A stretch of DNA of 16,334 nucleotides from UMGS1251 sp036666555 (GCA_036666555.1 JAVWVS010000038.1:1-16334); one strand, 5' to 3'; counted from the stretch's first letter, positions 1 through 7,424 are shown. Numbers and translations: made by a program. The notes: generated from the sequence alone by a model not told the origin.

Positions 1-46
1 AATTCATGGACAGGCAAGTTCGGTAGCTTTCGGAAAAAATCATACG
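1..46. other. Probable junction sequence at the left edge
   Basis: These bases do not continue the methylase gene that ends at 40. On the minus strand a second frame is open from about position 50 to the edge and reads roughly LPYDFFRKLPNLPVHE; on the plus strand a frame ending with TAA at 70-72 is also open and reads roughly SWTGKFGSFRKKSYGKNS. I do not recognise either. One may be the end of a gene whose body lies outside the window, brought in by an insertion or recombination that cut off the methylase. The window starts inside what would be an EcoRI site, so a fragment or contig end is also possible. Confidence 0.3.
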
Positions 47-981
47 GTAAAAACAGTGTCATATTGATCTAATTCCCTTGTAACAACTGATGAATTTTCT
101 TTATCGTAGTTTGTCACTTCACACGAACCTTCATGATCCCTATCCCACAAAAAATAACATGCACCCCCTGCTAGATCCACTCCTGGAAATACATCCTTAA
201 AATTTTCAAAATCTACCAATTTTCTTATATGCTTATCTGTGAGCATCTCTTTACGAAAATCATCTAATCCTTTTCCACCCGAAAACCACCTAGAAGGAAT
301 AATCATACTCATATATCTAGGCTTTAATTTTTTAGCTTGATTAACAAATAACTGATAGATAGGTTTTGCACTTTTTCCATTTCCACCATCAGATAACTGA
401 TATGGTGGGTTTGCAATTATAACATCAAATTTCATTTTCCAAATATCCTCCGGGTTAATCACATGAATAAATTCATATGCATACTTTTCTAAATCTTTAT
501 TTCTTTTATATTCCGATTCCGTTGCACCACAATACACACATTTACCTTTGCTCCATCTATGTTCTTTTTGTACTAATCTAATATGTCCTTGACTTTCATT
601 CTCTTCAAATTTTGATACAGAAAAATCAGTTGTCGGGTACTTAGAACAATACAAACTTCTTCTTGAAAGCATTGCTGTTAATTCAGTTATAGCTATTCCA
701 TATACTTGATTATGCATTATATGATCAATTCTTTCTTGAAGATCTGGAATTTGCCCTTCTAAACCAGTTAACAGACGTTTAGAAATTTCTCTCAAAAAAA
801 CTCCGCTTTTACAGGCTGGATCAAGAAATTTTGTGTCAGGATTTTTAAACAATTCCTGTGGCAACATATCTAACATTTCATTAACCACTTCTGGTGGAGT
901 AAACACTTCATCGTTTGATAAATTTGCCAAACACGATAATACATCAGGGTTATATACTTTATCGAATACTGTCTCAGTCAT
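40..981 (-). CDS. Eco57I/type II-like N6-adenine DNA methylase, C-terminally truncated
   Basis: The 313-residue product has the order expected of an N6-adenine DNA methyltransferase. A motif I-like sequence, FLDPACKSGVFL, lies near residue 52, where the usual glycine after DPAC is Lys. The catalytic motif IV NPPYQLSDGG lies near residue 191. Between them is a CVYCG pair that could be half of a zinc ribbon. The start is ATG at 981, one base after the upstream stop, with an AAAGGTGA ribosome site inside the end of the upstream gene, so the two are probably translationally coupled. From recall, relatives run to about 500-600 residues with a target-recognition half after this point. Here the protein stops right after DTVF at the position where relatives continue. 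It is therefore probably broken and lacks its specificity region. It would modify DNA in a restriction-modification system; no nuclease gene is visible. Confidence 0.75.
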   Translation of the reverse strand: MTETVFDKVYNPDVLSCLANLSNDEVFTPPEVVNEMLDMLPQELFKNPDTKFLDPACKSGVFLREISKRLLTGLEGQIPDLQERIDHIMHNQVYGIAITELTAMLSRRSLYCSKYPTTDFSVSKFEENESQGHIRLVQKEHRWSKGKCVYCGATESEYKRNKDLEKYAYEFIHVINPEDIWKMKFDVIIANPPYQLSDGGNGKSAKPIYQLFVNQAKKLKPRYMSMIIPSRWFSGGKGLDDFRKEMLTDKHIRKLVDFENFKDVFPGVDLAGGACYFLWDRDHEGSCEVTNYDKENSSVVTRELDQYDTVFTV

Positions 982-982
982 T

Positions 983-1645
983 TTATCTCACCTTTCTATA
1001 ATGCGAAATATATTGTTTTAAAAATCTTCCTTCATCATTAGGTTCATTTTGCAAATCAAATAAGTCTAATTGGTTCTCATTCTTTTTTTCTTCATTTCCA
1101 TTTAAAATTTCATCAAACGTGTAGTCTTTTCTTTGTATTTGAGAACCAGTAACAAATCCCCACTCAGAAAAAACAATCGGCTCATTTGTATCAATGCCAT
1201 TCTCATCCACACACTTTAGCGACAATGCATTGCCACATACAATATTTTTTTCTAAAACAAGCCTTATAGCATCCCTAGTTTCATCATTACATTCTTTTTT
1301 ACACACACTTTTATATTCTTTATTCCATATTTTAAACATTCTTTCTCTACATGCCATTACATTATCCAACATTATATCAACGCCATAAATGCTTCCAGCT
1401 GCCAACATAGAATTTTTCTCATAATCTAAAAAGCTTTTTTTGTACTTCTTTTTTACTATTGCCAATTTTCTTGATAATATTTCAGCCAAGAAATTACCTT
1501 CACCACACGCTGGTTCTAAAAATCTAGAATCAATTCTTTCTGTCTCTTGTTTAACAAGGTCAAGCATCGCATTTACTTCTCTTTCATTTGTAAATACTTC
1601 GCCTCTCTCTTCAACACGAGATTTTGATTTTACCTGTCGCGCCAT
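983..1645 (-). CDS. Methylase-like protein with SAM-binding motif, partner of the downstream DNA methylase
   Basis: The 220-residue product shows a good S-adenosylmethionine motif I, FLEPACGEGNFLAEIL, near residue 42. It is followed by SIYGVDIMLDN (motif II-like acidic residue, near 86) and NIVCGNALS (motif III-like, near 135). I find no (N/D/S)PP(Y/F/W) catalytic motif anywhere, so it is unlikely to methylate DNA alone. The C-terminal third is polar, rich in Asn, Glu and Lys. It sits between the small HTH gene (20-bp gap) and the NPPY-bearing methylase (1-bp gap). The downstream protein has a weaker motif I, so the two products may form one split or heterodimeric enzyme; that is inference. 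A GGAAGTGGA stretch before ATG at 1645 is a modest ribosome site. Alternative: a decayed duplicate of the methylase N-terminus. Confidence 0.7.
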   Translation of the reverse strand: MARQVKSKSRVEERGEVFTNEREVNAMLDLVKQETERIDSRFLEPACGEGNFLAEILSRKLAIVKKKYKKSFLDYEKNSMLAAGSIYGVDIMLDNVMACRERMFKIWNKEYKSVCKKECNDETRDAIRLVLEKNIVCGNALSLKCVDENGIDTNEPIVFSEWGFVTGSQIQRKDYTFDEILNGNEEKKNENQLDLFDLQNEPNDEGRFLKQYISHYRKVR

Positions 1646-1665
1646 ATTTCCACTTCCAATCTATT

Positions 1666-1860
1666 CTAATTTGTTCTCTTTTTAACATACTTTCCGCTTT
1701 TTACTCTTTCATCCCTAGGCTTTTCAGATGAATCAGGAATTGCCCACGAATAGCCAATTCTAACAGCACCTTCAATTCTTCCTTCTGTGCATAAAACTTG
1801 TATTCTTCTTACCGATATGCCCCATTTTTCTGATAGCTGACGAATAGATAAATACTCCAT
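1666..1860 (-). CDS. Small excisionase/MerR-type helix-turn-helix protein
   Basis: This 64-residue protein opens with YLSIRQLSEKWGISVRRIQ, a helix-turn-helix of the HTH_17/excisionase type, followed by a wing-like segment containing RIGYSWAIP and a basic tail ending near KKRTN. Proteins of this size and shape bind DNA as recombination directionality factors or small repressors/activators. It is the first gene after a consensus promoter and is followed 20 bp later by the methylase pair, so a role as controller of the restriction-modification operon is reasonable but unproven. The start ATG at 1860 has a GGAGAAG ribosome site. No integrase is visible here, which weakens an excisionase role. Confidence 0.75.
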   Translation of the reverse strand: MEYLSIRQLSEKWGISVRRIQVLCTEGRIEGAVRIGYSWAIPDSSEKPRDERVKSGKYVKKRTN

Positions 1861-1905
1861 TTTTCTTCTCCATTAATCATTGCAATTGAATAAACAACAC
1901 TTTTT

Positions 1906-1934
1906 ATTATAGTCCAAACTGCGAATAAAATCAA
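1906..1934 (-). promoter_or_regulatory. Sigma-A promoter of the HTH-methylase operon
   Basis: On the minus strand TTGATT (1929-1934) is separated by exactly 17 bp from a perfect TATAAT (1906-1911). The leader to the HTH gene start at 1860 would be about 40 nt. No other good promoter is seen between 1861 and 2043. Confidence 0.7.
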
Positions 1935-1954
1935 TTTGAGATCTTCTTTAGTTT

Positions 1955-1975
1955 GTGTCAAGTAATCGTTGGCAC
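1955..1975. repeat. Imperfect dyad upstream of the HTH-methylase promoter
   Basis: On the plus strand GTGTCAA (1955-1961) and TTGGCAC (1969-1975) form a dyad with six of seven positions matching, around a 7-base centre. It lies about 20 bp upstream of the -35 box, where an activator or the HTH protein itself could bind. A chance occurrence cannot be excluded. Confidence 0.3.
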
Positions 1976-2043
1976 TTTTCTTGTTTTTTCTAAAATGATA
2001 TTTTATTGCTTCCCAAATAAGACCTGTTTACAGGCATTTCATT

Positions 2044-2483
2044 CTAATATCCAAATGCTCTTTTAAATACTTTTCTCGATGCTGTCTGCATTGCATCAAA
2101 TAATGGCATATGATGATTAAATCTGTCTGCGTATGGATTTCCTTTTCCTCCTTTAAGCATTGAAAGATATGGAGAAATCAGTGCGACATACGACATAGAA
2201 TCCTTAGGTGCTGTAATATCGTAATTATCAAATTTTACTATTGCACTTTTTTTATCCTCAGCAACAACGCTTCTGCAGATGCTGATGCTTTTAATCCTAA
2301 TAAACCAAATACAACTCCACCAATTCCCGCTTTCGCTTCCGTTTGTGCTTTTACTCCTGCTAGAGCATTGCTTTCTTTTAACAGTTCCGTTATTTTTTCC
2401 AGTTTACCTCCTGCAACAATTTGTACATAATCAGTTACTGAATTTTCATCAAAATACACTACCTTACATATATGTTTCATCAT
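2044..2483 (-). pseudogene. DUF6414-like gene, broken by internal deletion and frameshift
   Basis: The 5' part (2238-2483) encodes 81 residues. It begins MMKHICKVVYFDENSVTDYV, then a Gly/Ala-rich stretch GIGGVVFGLLGLKASASAEA, then a short out-of-frame tail to a TAG. This start resembles proteins I know as DUF6414, which are normally several hundred residues long. In the next frame, from about 2268 down to a TAG at 2044-2046, the translation becomes protein-like again (VVAEDKKSAIVKFDNYDIT, then APKDSMSYVALISPYLSMLK) and fits a later part of the same family. Joining the frames near 2268-2275 leaves a gap relative to the family, so a deletion with a frame change is the simplest account. The ATG overlaps the TAA of the upstream TPR gene (TAATG), so the two were translationally coupled. 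The function of the family is not known to me. Confidence 0.65.
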
Positions 2484-3498
2484 TATCCTTCTTTCTGATT
2501 TTCTAAATCATCAATTACTTTTTTAATCTGTTCATCATCTGTCAAATCATATACAATATCCAACAGATATACAGCTACTTCTGTATTCTTATCATTAATA
2601 GCCTGCTTAGCAATTGCAACAGCCATGCCAAGAACATTATTAAATGCATGAACTGGAATTTCACACTTGTCTACAATCTGTTCAATCTCTTCTTCTGTAG
2701 GTGAAACTATCTGTTTTCCAGTCTTCGACTGTATATAATATAACTCCGATTGAGCATTTTTAGCCTCTCTATCAAAACTCATGCTTTTAAAATAGCAGAA
2801 AATAGCTGCATCATAGTATTCTTTTCCAACGAAGTAAAATCCAAGATTTCTATAACATCTTGCTACATCTTTACTATTAAATGCATACTTAAATTGTTCT
2901 CTTGTAAGTCTTGCAAATTCTTCTAATTCACCAAGGACCTTATATGTCTCCATATATTCAAAAGCTATTGAAGAATTAACGGGATTCCATTTTCTTGCCT
3001 TTTCAAGTGACTCTCTTGCTTCTAAATATTTCTCTTGTTCATATAAAAGGCTTCCATTCAGCAAATAAATTTCACTATATGGTATATCAGCTCTTCTACA
3101 TTCTCTTTCTGGTCTTACAGTATTCACATAAAGAATCTCTTCAAACAATTCATTAAATGTAAAATACTGACTTACTGAATCATCTTTAAACATCGGATAT
3201 TCATCAGCTGTCTTAACGATATTATCCATAAGTTCTTTGGCTTTCTCTATGTTCTTTTTATAAATATTAAATCGCACTTCGTCCATTGACTCTGTGATTG
3301 CTTTCAAATCATTTGACAAGATTCGACTAAATTCTTTTTGAAAATCTTCTGGCATCATTCTTCCACAAGCACGTAAGATTTCAGTTGCCAATTATGGTCT
3401 TTGTATTTTTCCATCTGATCTTTAATATAAGACAAATCAGTTTCTTTATCTCCTGTAAGCCCACTGGTTATTGATTTCATAATCACATCATATTTCAT
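2483..3498 (-). pseudogene. Tetratricopeptide-repeat protein gene with a one-base frameshift near its 5' end
   Basis: The long frame 2483-3391 encodes about 302 residues. Its central part has TPR-like helices (around LLNGSLLYEQEKYLEARESL, and CYRNLGFYFVGKEYYDAAIF). The frame can begin only at TTG 3391, without a ribosome site. A much better start is ATG 3498, with GGAGG 7 nt upstream. From it 36 residues (MKYDVIMKSITSGLTGDKET... ending KYKDHN) run into a different frame that stops about 15 codons later. Adding one T in the AATT at about 3391-3394 would join the two halves as ...KDHN-LATEILRACGRMM, giving a protein of about 338 residues. Either a real one-base deletion or a sequencing error explains it. 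The stop overlaps the next start (TAATG). TPR proteins mediate protein contacts; the specific role is unknown. Confidence 0.75.
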
Positions 3499-3682
3499 TG
3501 TAATACCTCCTAGTGCTTTTGCTATTATTTTACCACGTCTCTTCCTTCGTATATAGTAATTTTAAATCTTTTGTTATCCCAAAATCCGTACTCAGATAAA
3601 TGAATGGACAAATTGACCATTTATTTTTACATAAAAATAGCCGTAAAAATGGCGGCAATCCATTTAGACTACCGCTCACTCA
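3499..3682. other. Intergenic region upstream of the TPR gene
   Basis: It contains the AGGAGG ribosome site of the TPR gene (about 3505-3511). It also contains an imperfect palindrome at 3596-3624, with arms ATAAATG and CATTTAT. TAAAAT and TATATA boxes occur, but I see no convincing -35/-10 pair and no coding potential. Confidence 0.4.
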
Positions 3683-3840
3683 TCATATGTTCATAATTCT
3701 ATTCTCAGGATTGATATGAAGCCTCTGACAATGTGATTTGTCAGCTTTAAGGGCATCCATTATATAATCCAATAATACTGATCTGTGCTGCCAGCCAGAA
3801 TAGGCTATCACATCGTCCACTCCATATAAATCCGTTAAAT
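3683..3840 (-). pseudogene. Unassigned coding remnant
   Basis: Reading the minus strand from 3840 gives 51 protein-like residues (LTDLYGVDDVIAYSGWQHRS, then VLLDYIMDALKADKSHCQRL, ending NRIMNI) before TGA at 3683-3685. There is no start codon or ribosome site. The frame is preceded directly by the TAA of the small membrane protein gene, so this looks like the 3' end of a gene whose beginning has been lost. I do not recognise the family. The composition is far more protein-like than random intergenic DNA. Confidence 0.45.
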
Positions 3841-3841
3841 C

Positions 3842-4222
3842 TTACCACGTAAAAACAAAAATTATAATACCAATAACTCCACATGTATTACTAATACTAT
3901 TTGCAATTTCTATTTGATTAATTGGCAAAGCTATATAATAAGGAAGCACAAGCATTAAAATTAAATAAATACATTTTTTATAAAATTTATCTCCTGGCAT
4001 TATCTTTCCCATTTTCTCTTTTATCAATGGAATCGATGAAATAGAACATAATAAAGCAGCAATTCCAATAATATTGTCTATTAATCCACCTTTTAATATA
4101 TTAAAATCTTTAGCAACCCCCAATAAAGCAGGTAGCAACACTAAAAGTGCAATAGAAATGCACATAAGTCCTCGTTCTATAATTTCTAATGTCTTATACT
4201 TTTTCTTTTTTTCGCTATTCAA
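3842..4222 (-). CDS. Small membrane protein overlapping the end of guaA
   Basis: The 126-residue product starts with a Lys-rich cytoplasmic segment (NSEKKKKYK). About four hydrophobic segments follow, near residues 16-38, 46-66, 83-101 and 108-125, which suggests an integral membrane protein. I recognise no family. The only start near the beginning is TTG at 4222, because an in-frame TAG lies two codons upstream. It overlaps the last 8 bases of guaA, so reinitiation after the guaA stop could drive its translation. The next in-frame ATG (residue 19) would remove the charged N-terminus and part of the first helix. The reading frame may be the remaining part of a larger membrane protein: it ends directly against an unassigned remnant, and no clear ribosome site is present. 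Confidence 0.5.
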   Translation of the reverse strand: MNSEKKKKYKTLEIIERGLMCISIALLVLLPALLGVAKDFNILKGGLIDNIIGIAALLCSISSIPLIKEKMGKIMPGDKFYKKCIYLILMLVLPYYIALPINQIEIANSISNTCGVIGIIIFVFTW

Positions 4223-5759
4223 ACTCTATCGTCCCCGGTGGTTTCCCAGTCAAATCATACAGCACCCGATTCACGTGGCTCACCTCATTCACGATTCTGC
4301 TGGTGACCTTGTGTAGCACCTCCCACGGAATTTCTGCCGATTCCGCCGTCATAAAATCAATGGTGTTGACCGCCCGAAGGGCCACTGCATAATCATAAGT
4401 ACGCTCATCACCCATACATCCAACCGCCCGCATATTCGTTAACGCTGCGAAGTACTGACCGATTCCTTTGTCTATGCCGGCATTTGCAATTTCTTCCCGG
4501 TAGATTGCATCTGCATCTTGCACGATTTTGACTTTTTCCGGAGTGATTTCACCGATAATACGCACACCTAGACCCGGACCCGGAAATGGCTGGCGAAATA
4601 CCAGGTAGTCCGGAATCCCAAGTTCCAAGCCAGCTTTTCGCACTTCGTCTTTGAACAAGTCACGAAGTGGCTCGATGATTTCCTTGAAATCTACATAATC
4701 TGGAAGTCCGCCTACATTGTGGTGAGACTTAATAACTGCGGATTCTCCACCCAAGCCACTTTCCACCACATCAGGATATATGGTTCCTTGCACAAGAAAG
4801 TCCACGGTTCCGATTTTTTTAGCTTCTTCTTCAAATACACGGATAAACTCTTCTCCGATGATTTTACGTTTTTGCTCCGGTTCTTCGAAGCCTTCTAGTT
4901 TTTTATAAAAGCGCTCTTGGGCATTGACACGAATAAAATTCAAATCGTAATTACCGGTAGGACCAAAAGCGGCCTCTACTTCATCCCCTTCATTTTTACG
5001 AAGCAATCCATGGTCTACGAATACACAGGTCAATTGTTCCCCAACTGCTTTGGAAAGCATGACTGCCGCTACCGAAGAATCCACCCCACCGGACAGCGCA
5101 CATAGCACTTTTCCTTTTCCCACTTTTTCGCGAATGGCCTGAATGGAATTTTCCACAAACGCATCCATTTTCCAATCCCCTGCACATCCACATACATCGT
5201 ATACAAAATTAGAAAGCATTTTGGTGCCTTCCTGTGTATGCAACACTTCCGGATGAAACTGGACTGCATACAATTTCTTTTCTTCATTTTCAATTGCTGC
5301 CACTGGACAGTCCGGGGTATGTGCACTAATGGCAAATTCTGGAGCTGCCGATTCAATATAGTCATTATGACTCATCCAACAGATGGTTTTTTTCGCCACA
5401 TTGTGAAACAGTTTGGAAGAAGTATCCACGGTCACTTCGATTTTTCCATATTCACGAACAGGCGCTTTGCATACATGCCCGCCCAAAAGATGCATCATCA
5501 ACTGAGATCCATAACAGATTCCCAGTACGGGAATCCCCAGTTCAAACAGTTCTTTCGCATAGGTGGGTGAGTCCGCTTCATAAGCACTATTGGGGCCTCC
5601 TGTTAAGATAATTCCCATAGGATTCATCGCTTTGATTTCTTCTAACTCTTTTTTATATGAATAAATTTCACAGTATACGTTGCACTCACGTACACGTCTT
5701 GCAATTAATTGATTATATTGTCCACCAAAATCTAATACAATTACGGTTTCTCTTTTCAC
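4215..5759 (-). CDS. guaA: GMP synthase, glutamine-hydrolysing
   Basis: It converts XMP, ATP and glutamine to GMP, the last step of guanine nucleotide synthesis, in the cytoplasm. All three domains are present in 514 residues, a normal length. The class I glutaminase has nucleophile Cys in GICYGSQ (residue about 82) and His/Glu in QFHPE (about 169 and 171). The ATP pyrophosphatase has its P-loop SGGVDSS at about 223-229. The C-terminal dimerisation/XMP-binding domain has HHNVGGLP and RQPFPGPGLGVR. I place the start at GTG 5759: the SD GGAGGA is 6 nt upstream of it, whereas the GTG at 5765 directly abuts that SD. The protein ends KPPGTIEFE, where TIEWE is nearly universal. A paralogue lies about 3 kb upstream. 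Confidence 0.96.
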   Translation of the reverse strand: MKRETVIVLDFGGQYNQLIARRVRECNVYCEIYSYKKELEEIKAMNPMGIILTGGPNSAYEADSPTYAKELFELGIPVLGICYGSQLMMHLLGGHVCKAPVREYGKIEVTVDTSSKLFHNVAKKTICWMSHNDYIESAAPEFAISAHTPDCPVAAIENEEKKLYAVQFHPEVLHTQEGTKMLSNFVYDVCGCAGDWKMDAFVENSIQAIREKVGKGKVLCALSGGVDSSVAAVMLSKAVGEQLTCVFVDHGLLRKNEGDEVEAAFGPTGNYDLNFIRVNAQERFYKKLEGFEEPEQKRKIIGEEFIRVFEEEAKKIGTVDFLVQGTIYPDVVESGLGGESAVIKSHHNVGGLPDYVDFKEIIEPLRDLFKDEVRKAGLELGIPDYLVFRQPFPGPGLGVRIIGEITPEKVKIVQDADAIYREEIANAGIDKGIGQYFAALTNMRAVGCMGDERTYDYAVALRAVNTIDFMTAESAEIPWEVLHKVTSRIVNEVSHVNRVLYDLTGKPPGTIEFE

Positions 5760-5821
5760 AAACACTCCTCCTGTACATTCTTTGATTATTCTTGTGTCAC
5801 AACTAAAAAATTTTACATTTT

Positions 5822-5850
5822 ATTATATGTTATTTCCTGAAAATATACAA
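5822..5850 (-). promoter_or_regulatory. Sigma-A promoter of guaA
   Basis: On the minus strand TTGTAT (5845-5850), a 17-bp spacer and a perfect TATAAT (5822-5827). The leader would be about 55 nt. A short perfect dyad TTGTG-T-CACAA at 5792-5802 falls just after the expected start point and could be an operator. The leader shows no purine-riboswitch-like structure. Confidence 0.65.
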
Positions 5851-5883
5851 GAATAACACTATTTTTTTATCATGACACTCTGA

Positions 5884-6933
5884 TTAAGCCTTGATTGCCC
5901 ATCTCATTTTCGTAGAACGTGCCCGTGGGTTCATATTACATTCTTCCGCTGACGGTCTAATCACTTCCGTTGAAATTTCCTTATAAATGCCCGCCCGCAA
6001 TAATTGTTTAAATGATTTTTTAACAAGCCTGTCCTCTCCGGAATGAAAGGTCAATATAGCGACCCGCCCATCTTTTGCAAGAATATTTGGAATGTTATCT
6101 AAAAACTGATACAATACTTCAAATTCACTGTTGACATCAATTCGCAATGCTTGAAAGGTTCTTTGGCATGATTTTTTGGTTGCTTCTTTCCGCTGGTTTT
6201 CCGGAATAAATGCAAGCACCTCTTCAATGACTTGTTGAAGTTTGGTTGTGGTCGCAATATCCGTTCCTCTTTTCATTGCCATCACAATCCCTTGGGCAAT
6301 CTCTTCCGCATAAGGTTCGTCCGCATTTTCCATCAGCATTCCCTGTAATTCTTCCTGCGTCACTGTTTTCAGACGCTCTGCTGCCGATATCCCCTTTTCC
6401 GGATTCAAACGCAAATCCAGCGGACCCTCCTTTTTATAGGAAAATCCACGTTCCGGATTATCAATTTGCATAGAAGAAACTCCTAAATCCGCCAATACAA
6501 AATCAAATGCTCCCACTTCTTTGGACAGTTGGTCTACATTGGCAAAATTCAGTTGACGAATCGTCAATATTTCCTCTCCATATCCCAAACCTGCCAGACG
6601 TTCTCTGGTTTTCACAATCTCAATGGGATCTACGTCTAACCCATAAATATGTCCTTGAGACTGCAGGCACTTGAGCATTTCCAATGTGTGTCCGCCATAT
6701 CCAAGCGTTGCATCCAATCCGGTTTGTCCCGGTTTGATTTGCAAAAAATCCAGAATTTCTTTCACACATATAGAAATATGCATCCCCGCCGGCGTGCTTC
6801 CCTTTTGAATCACTTTTTCGATGGTATCTGCATATTTTTCCGGTTGCAGTTCCTTATATTTTTCTTTATAGGTTTTCGGATGCGTTCCTTGATATCGAAT
6901 GCGTCGCCGATGTGTTGACTCTTGATTGTCCAT
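5884..6933 (-). CDS. rsmH: RsmH-type 16S rRNA (cytosine-N4) methyltransferase, divergent paralogue
   Basis: RsmH methylates N4 of C1402 in 16S rRNA using S-adenosylmethionine. Family landmarks are present: the SAM loop DATLGYGGHT (canonical GTxGxGGHS), GLDVDPIEI, DLGVSSMQIDNPERGFSY with GPLDLRLN, the FQALRIDVNSE motif, and TFHSGEDRLVKK (canonical SFHSLEDR). The C-terminus matches, with NPRARSTKMR. At about 349 residues it is longer than a typical RsmH (about 310) because of a basic N-terminal extension (HRRRIRYQGTHPKTYKEKYK). I choose ATG 6933; the upstream GTG at 6990 has no ribosome site and abuts the crcB stop. It is not in an mraZ-ftsL division cluster, so the genome probably also holds a canonical copy. 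The target may be the same or a different RNA position. Confidence 0.85.
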   Translation of the reverse strand: MDNQESTHRRRIRYQGTHPKTYKEKYKELQPEKYADTIEKVIQKGSTPAGMHISICVKEILDFLQIKPGQTGLDATLGYGGHTLEMLKCLQSQGHIYGLDVDPIEIVKTRERLAGLGYGEEILTIRQLNFANVDQLSKEVGAFDFVLADLGVSSMQIDNPERGFSYKKEGPLDLRLNPEKGISAAERLKTVTQEELQGMLMENADEPYAEEIAQGIVMAMKRGTDIATTTKLQQVIEEVLAFIPENQRKEATKKSCQRTFQALRIDVNSEFEVLYQFLDNIPNILAKDGRVAILTFHSGEDRLVKKSFKQLLRAGIYKEISTEVIRPSAEECNMNPRARSTKMRWAIKA

Positions 6934-6990
6934 TCTATTCTCTCTTTCTCTTTGCATGTTCAAATACACAAAATTAAATCCGCTTTGCAC

Positions 6991-7377
6991 TTACTTGATA
7001 CGGTTAAATAGTGTTTTTGCCAAAACCATCCCAACTACCACACCCAGAATGCTGATTCCCAGATTAAGCAAAATATTCAGTACTGCCACAAAATATTTTC
7101 CACCGCTAAATAAAACCACGGTTTCTAAACTAAATGTAGAAAAAGTACTCAGACCACCACACAGCCCTGTTGTAAGAAAAAGCTTCGCTCTTGGGGACAA
7201 TGAAACCGCAGACGCTTCTAATCCAATAAAAAAACCAATCAAAAGTCCTGCAATCACGTTGGATATTAAAGTACCAAATGGCAGTGAAACTGCAAAATGA
7301 TTCATAGATTTTGTAAGTGCAAATCGAGAACAGGAACCGACAAATCCACCGATTCCAACTACTAAAAATTCTAACAT
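6991..7377 (-). CDS. crcB: Fluoride channel CrcB/Fluc
   Basis: Fluc proteins are dual-topology dimers that export fluoride through the inner membrane. This 128-residue protein has four hydrophobic segments, the channel Asn in LISNVIAG, and the signature GLCGGLSTFSTFS in the third helix that carries the Phe-box and the central sodium site. Length and order of motifs are normal. The start ATG 7377 has an AAGGGGAAGGAA ribosome site. It lies 47 bp after the serpin gene and is followed by the rsmH paralogue, all in the same direction. No fluoride riboswitch is visible in the short upstream spacer, so it probably relies on upstream transcription. Only one crcB is seen here, so a homodimer is likely unless a second copy lies elsewhere. 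Confidence 0.93.
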   Translation of the reverse strand: MLEFLVVGIGGFVGSCSRFALTKSMNHFAVSLPFGTLISNVIAGLLIGFFIGLEASAVSLSPRAKLFLTTGLCGGLSTFSTFSLETVVLFSGGKYFVAVLNILLNLGISILGVVVGMVLAKTLFNRIK

Positions 7378-7424
7378 TTCCTTCCCCTTTACGCTTCTTG
7401 CCTTTTATCTTCTATCTCTTATCA

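Noticed and set aside
2023..2034. CCTGT/ACAGG mini-palindrome after the DUF6414-like gene as terminator
   Set aside because: The stem is only 5 bp with a 2-base loop and there is no T run.
4917..5570. Several open frames on both strands inside guaA
   Set aside because: They are shadows of the highly conserved GuaA frame, with no ribosome sites and no recognisable protein features.
5766..5821. Purine riboswitch in the guaA leader
   Set aside because: The leader is short and lacks paired stems with the conserved loops; only a small TTGTG/CACAA dyad is present.
5824..5858. TGTTATT/AATAACA inverted repeat as a terminator after rsmH
   Set aside because: It is very AT-rich, has no T tract after it, and overlaps the guaA promoter.
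6934..6990. Upstream GTG and ATG starts for the rsmH paralogue
   Set aside because: No Shine-Dalgarno; the added residues are unlike any RsmH, and the GTG abuts the crcB stop codon. ATG 6933 fits better.
7378..7424. Fluoride riboswitch before crcB
   Set aside because: The spacer is only 47 bp, purine-rich, and lacks the expected pseudoknot sequences.
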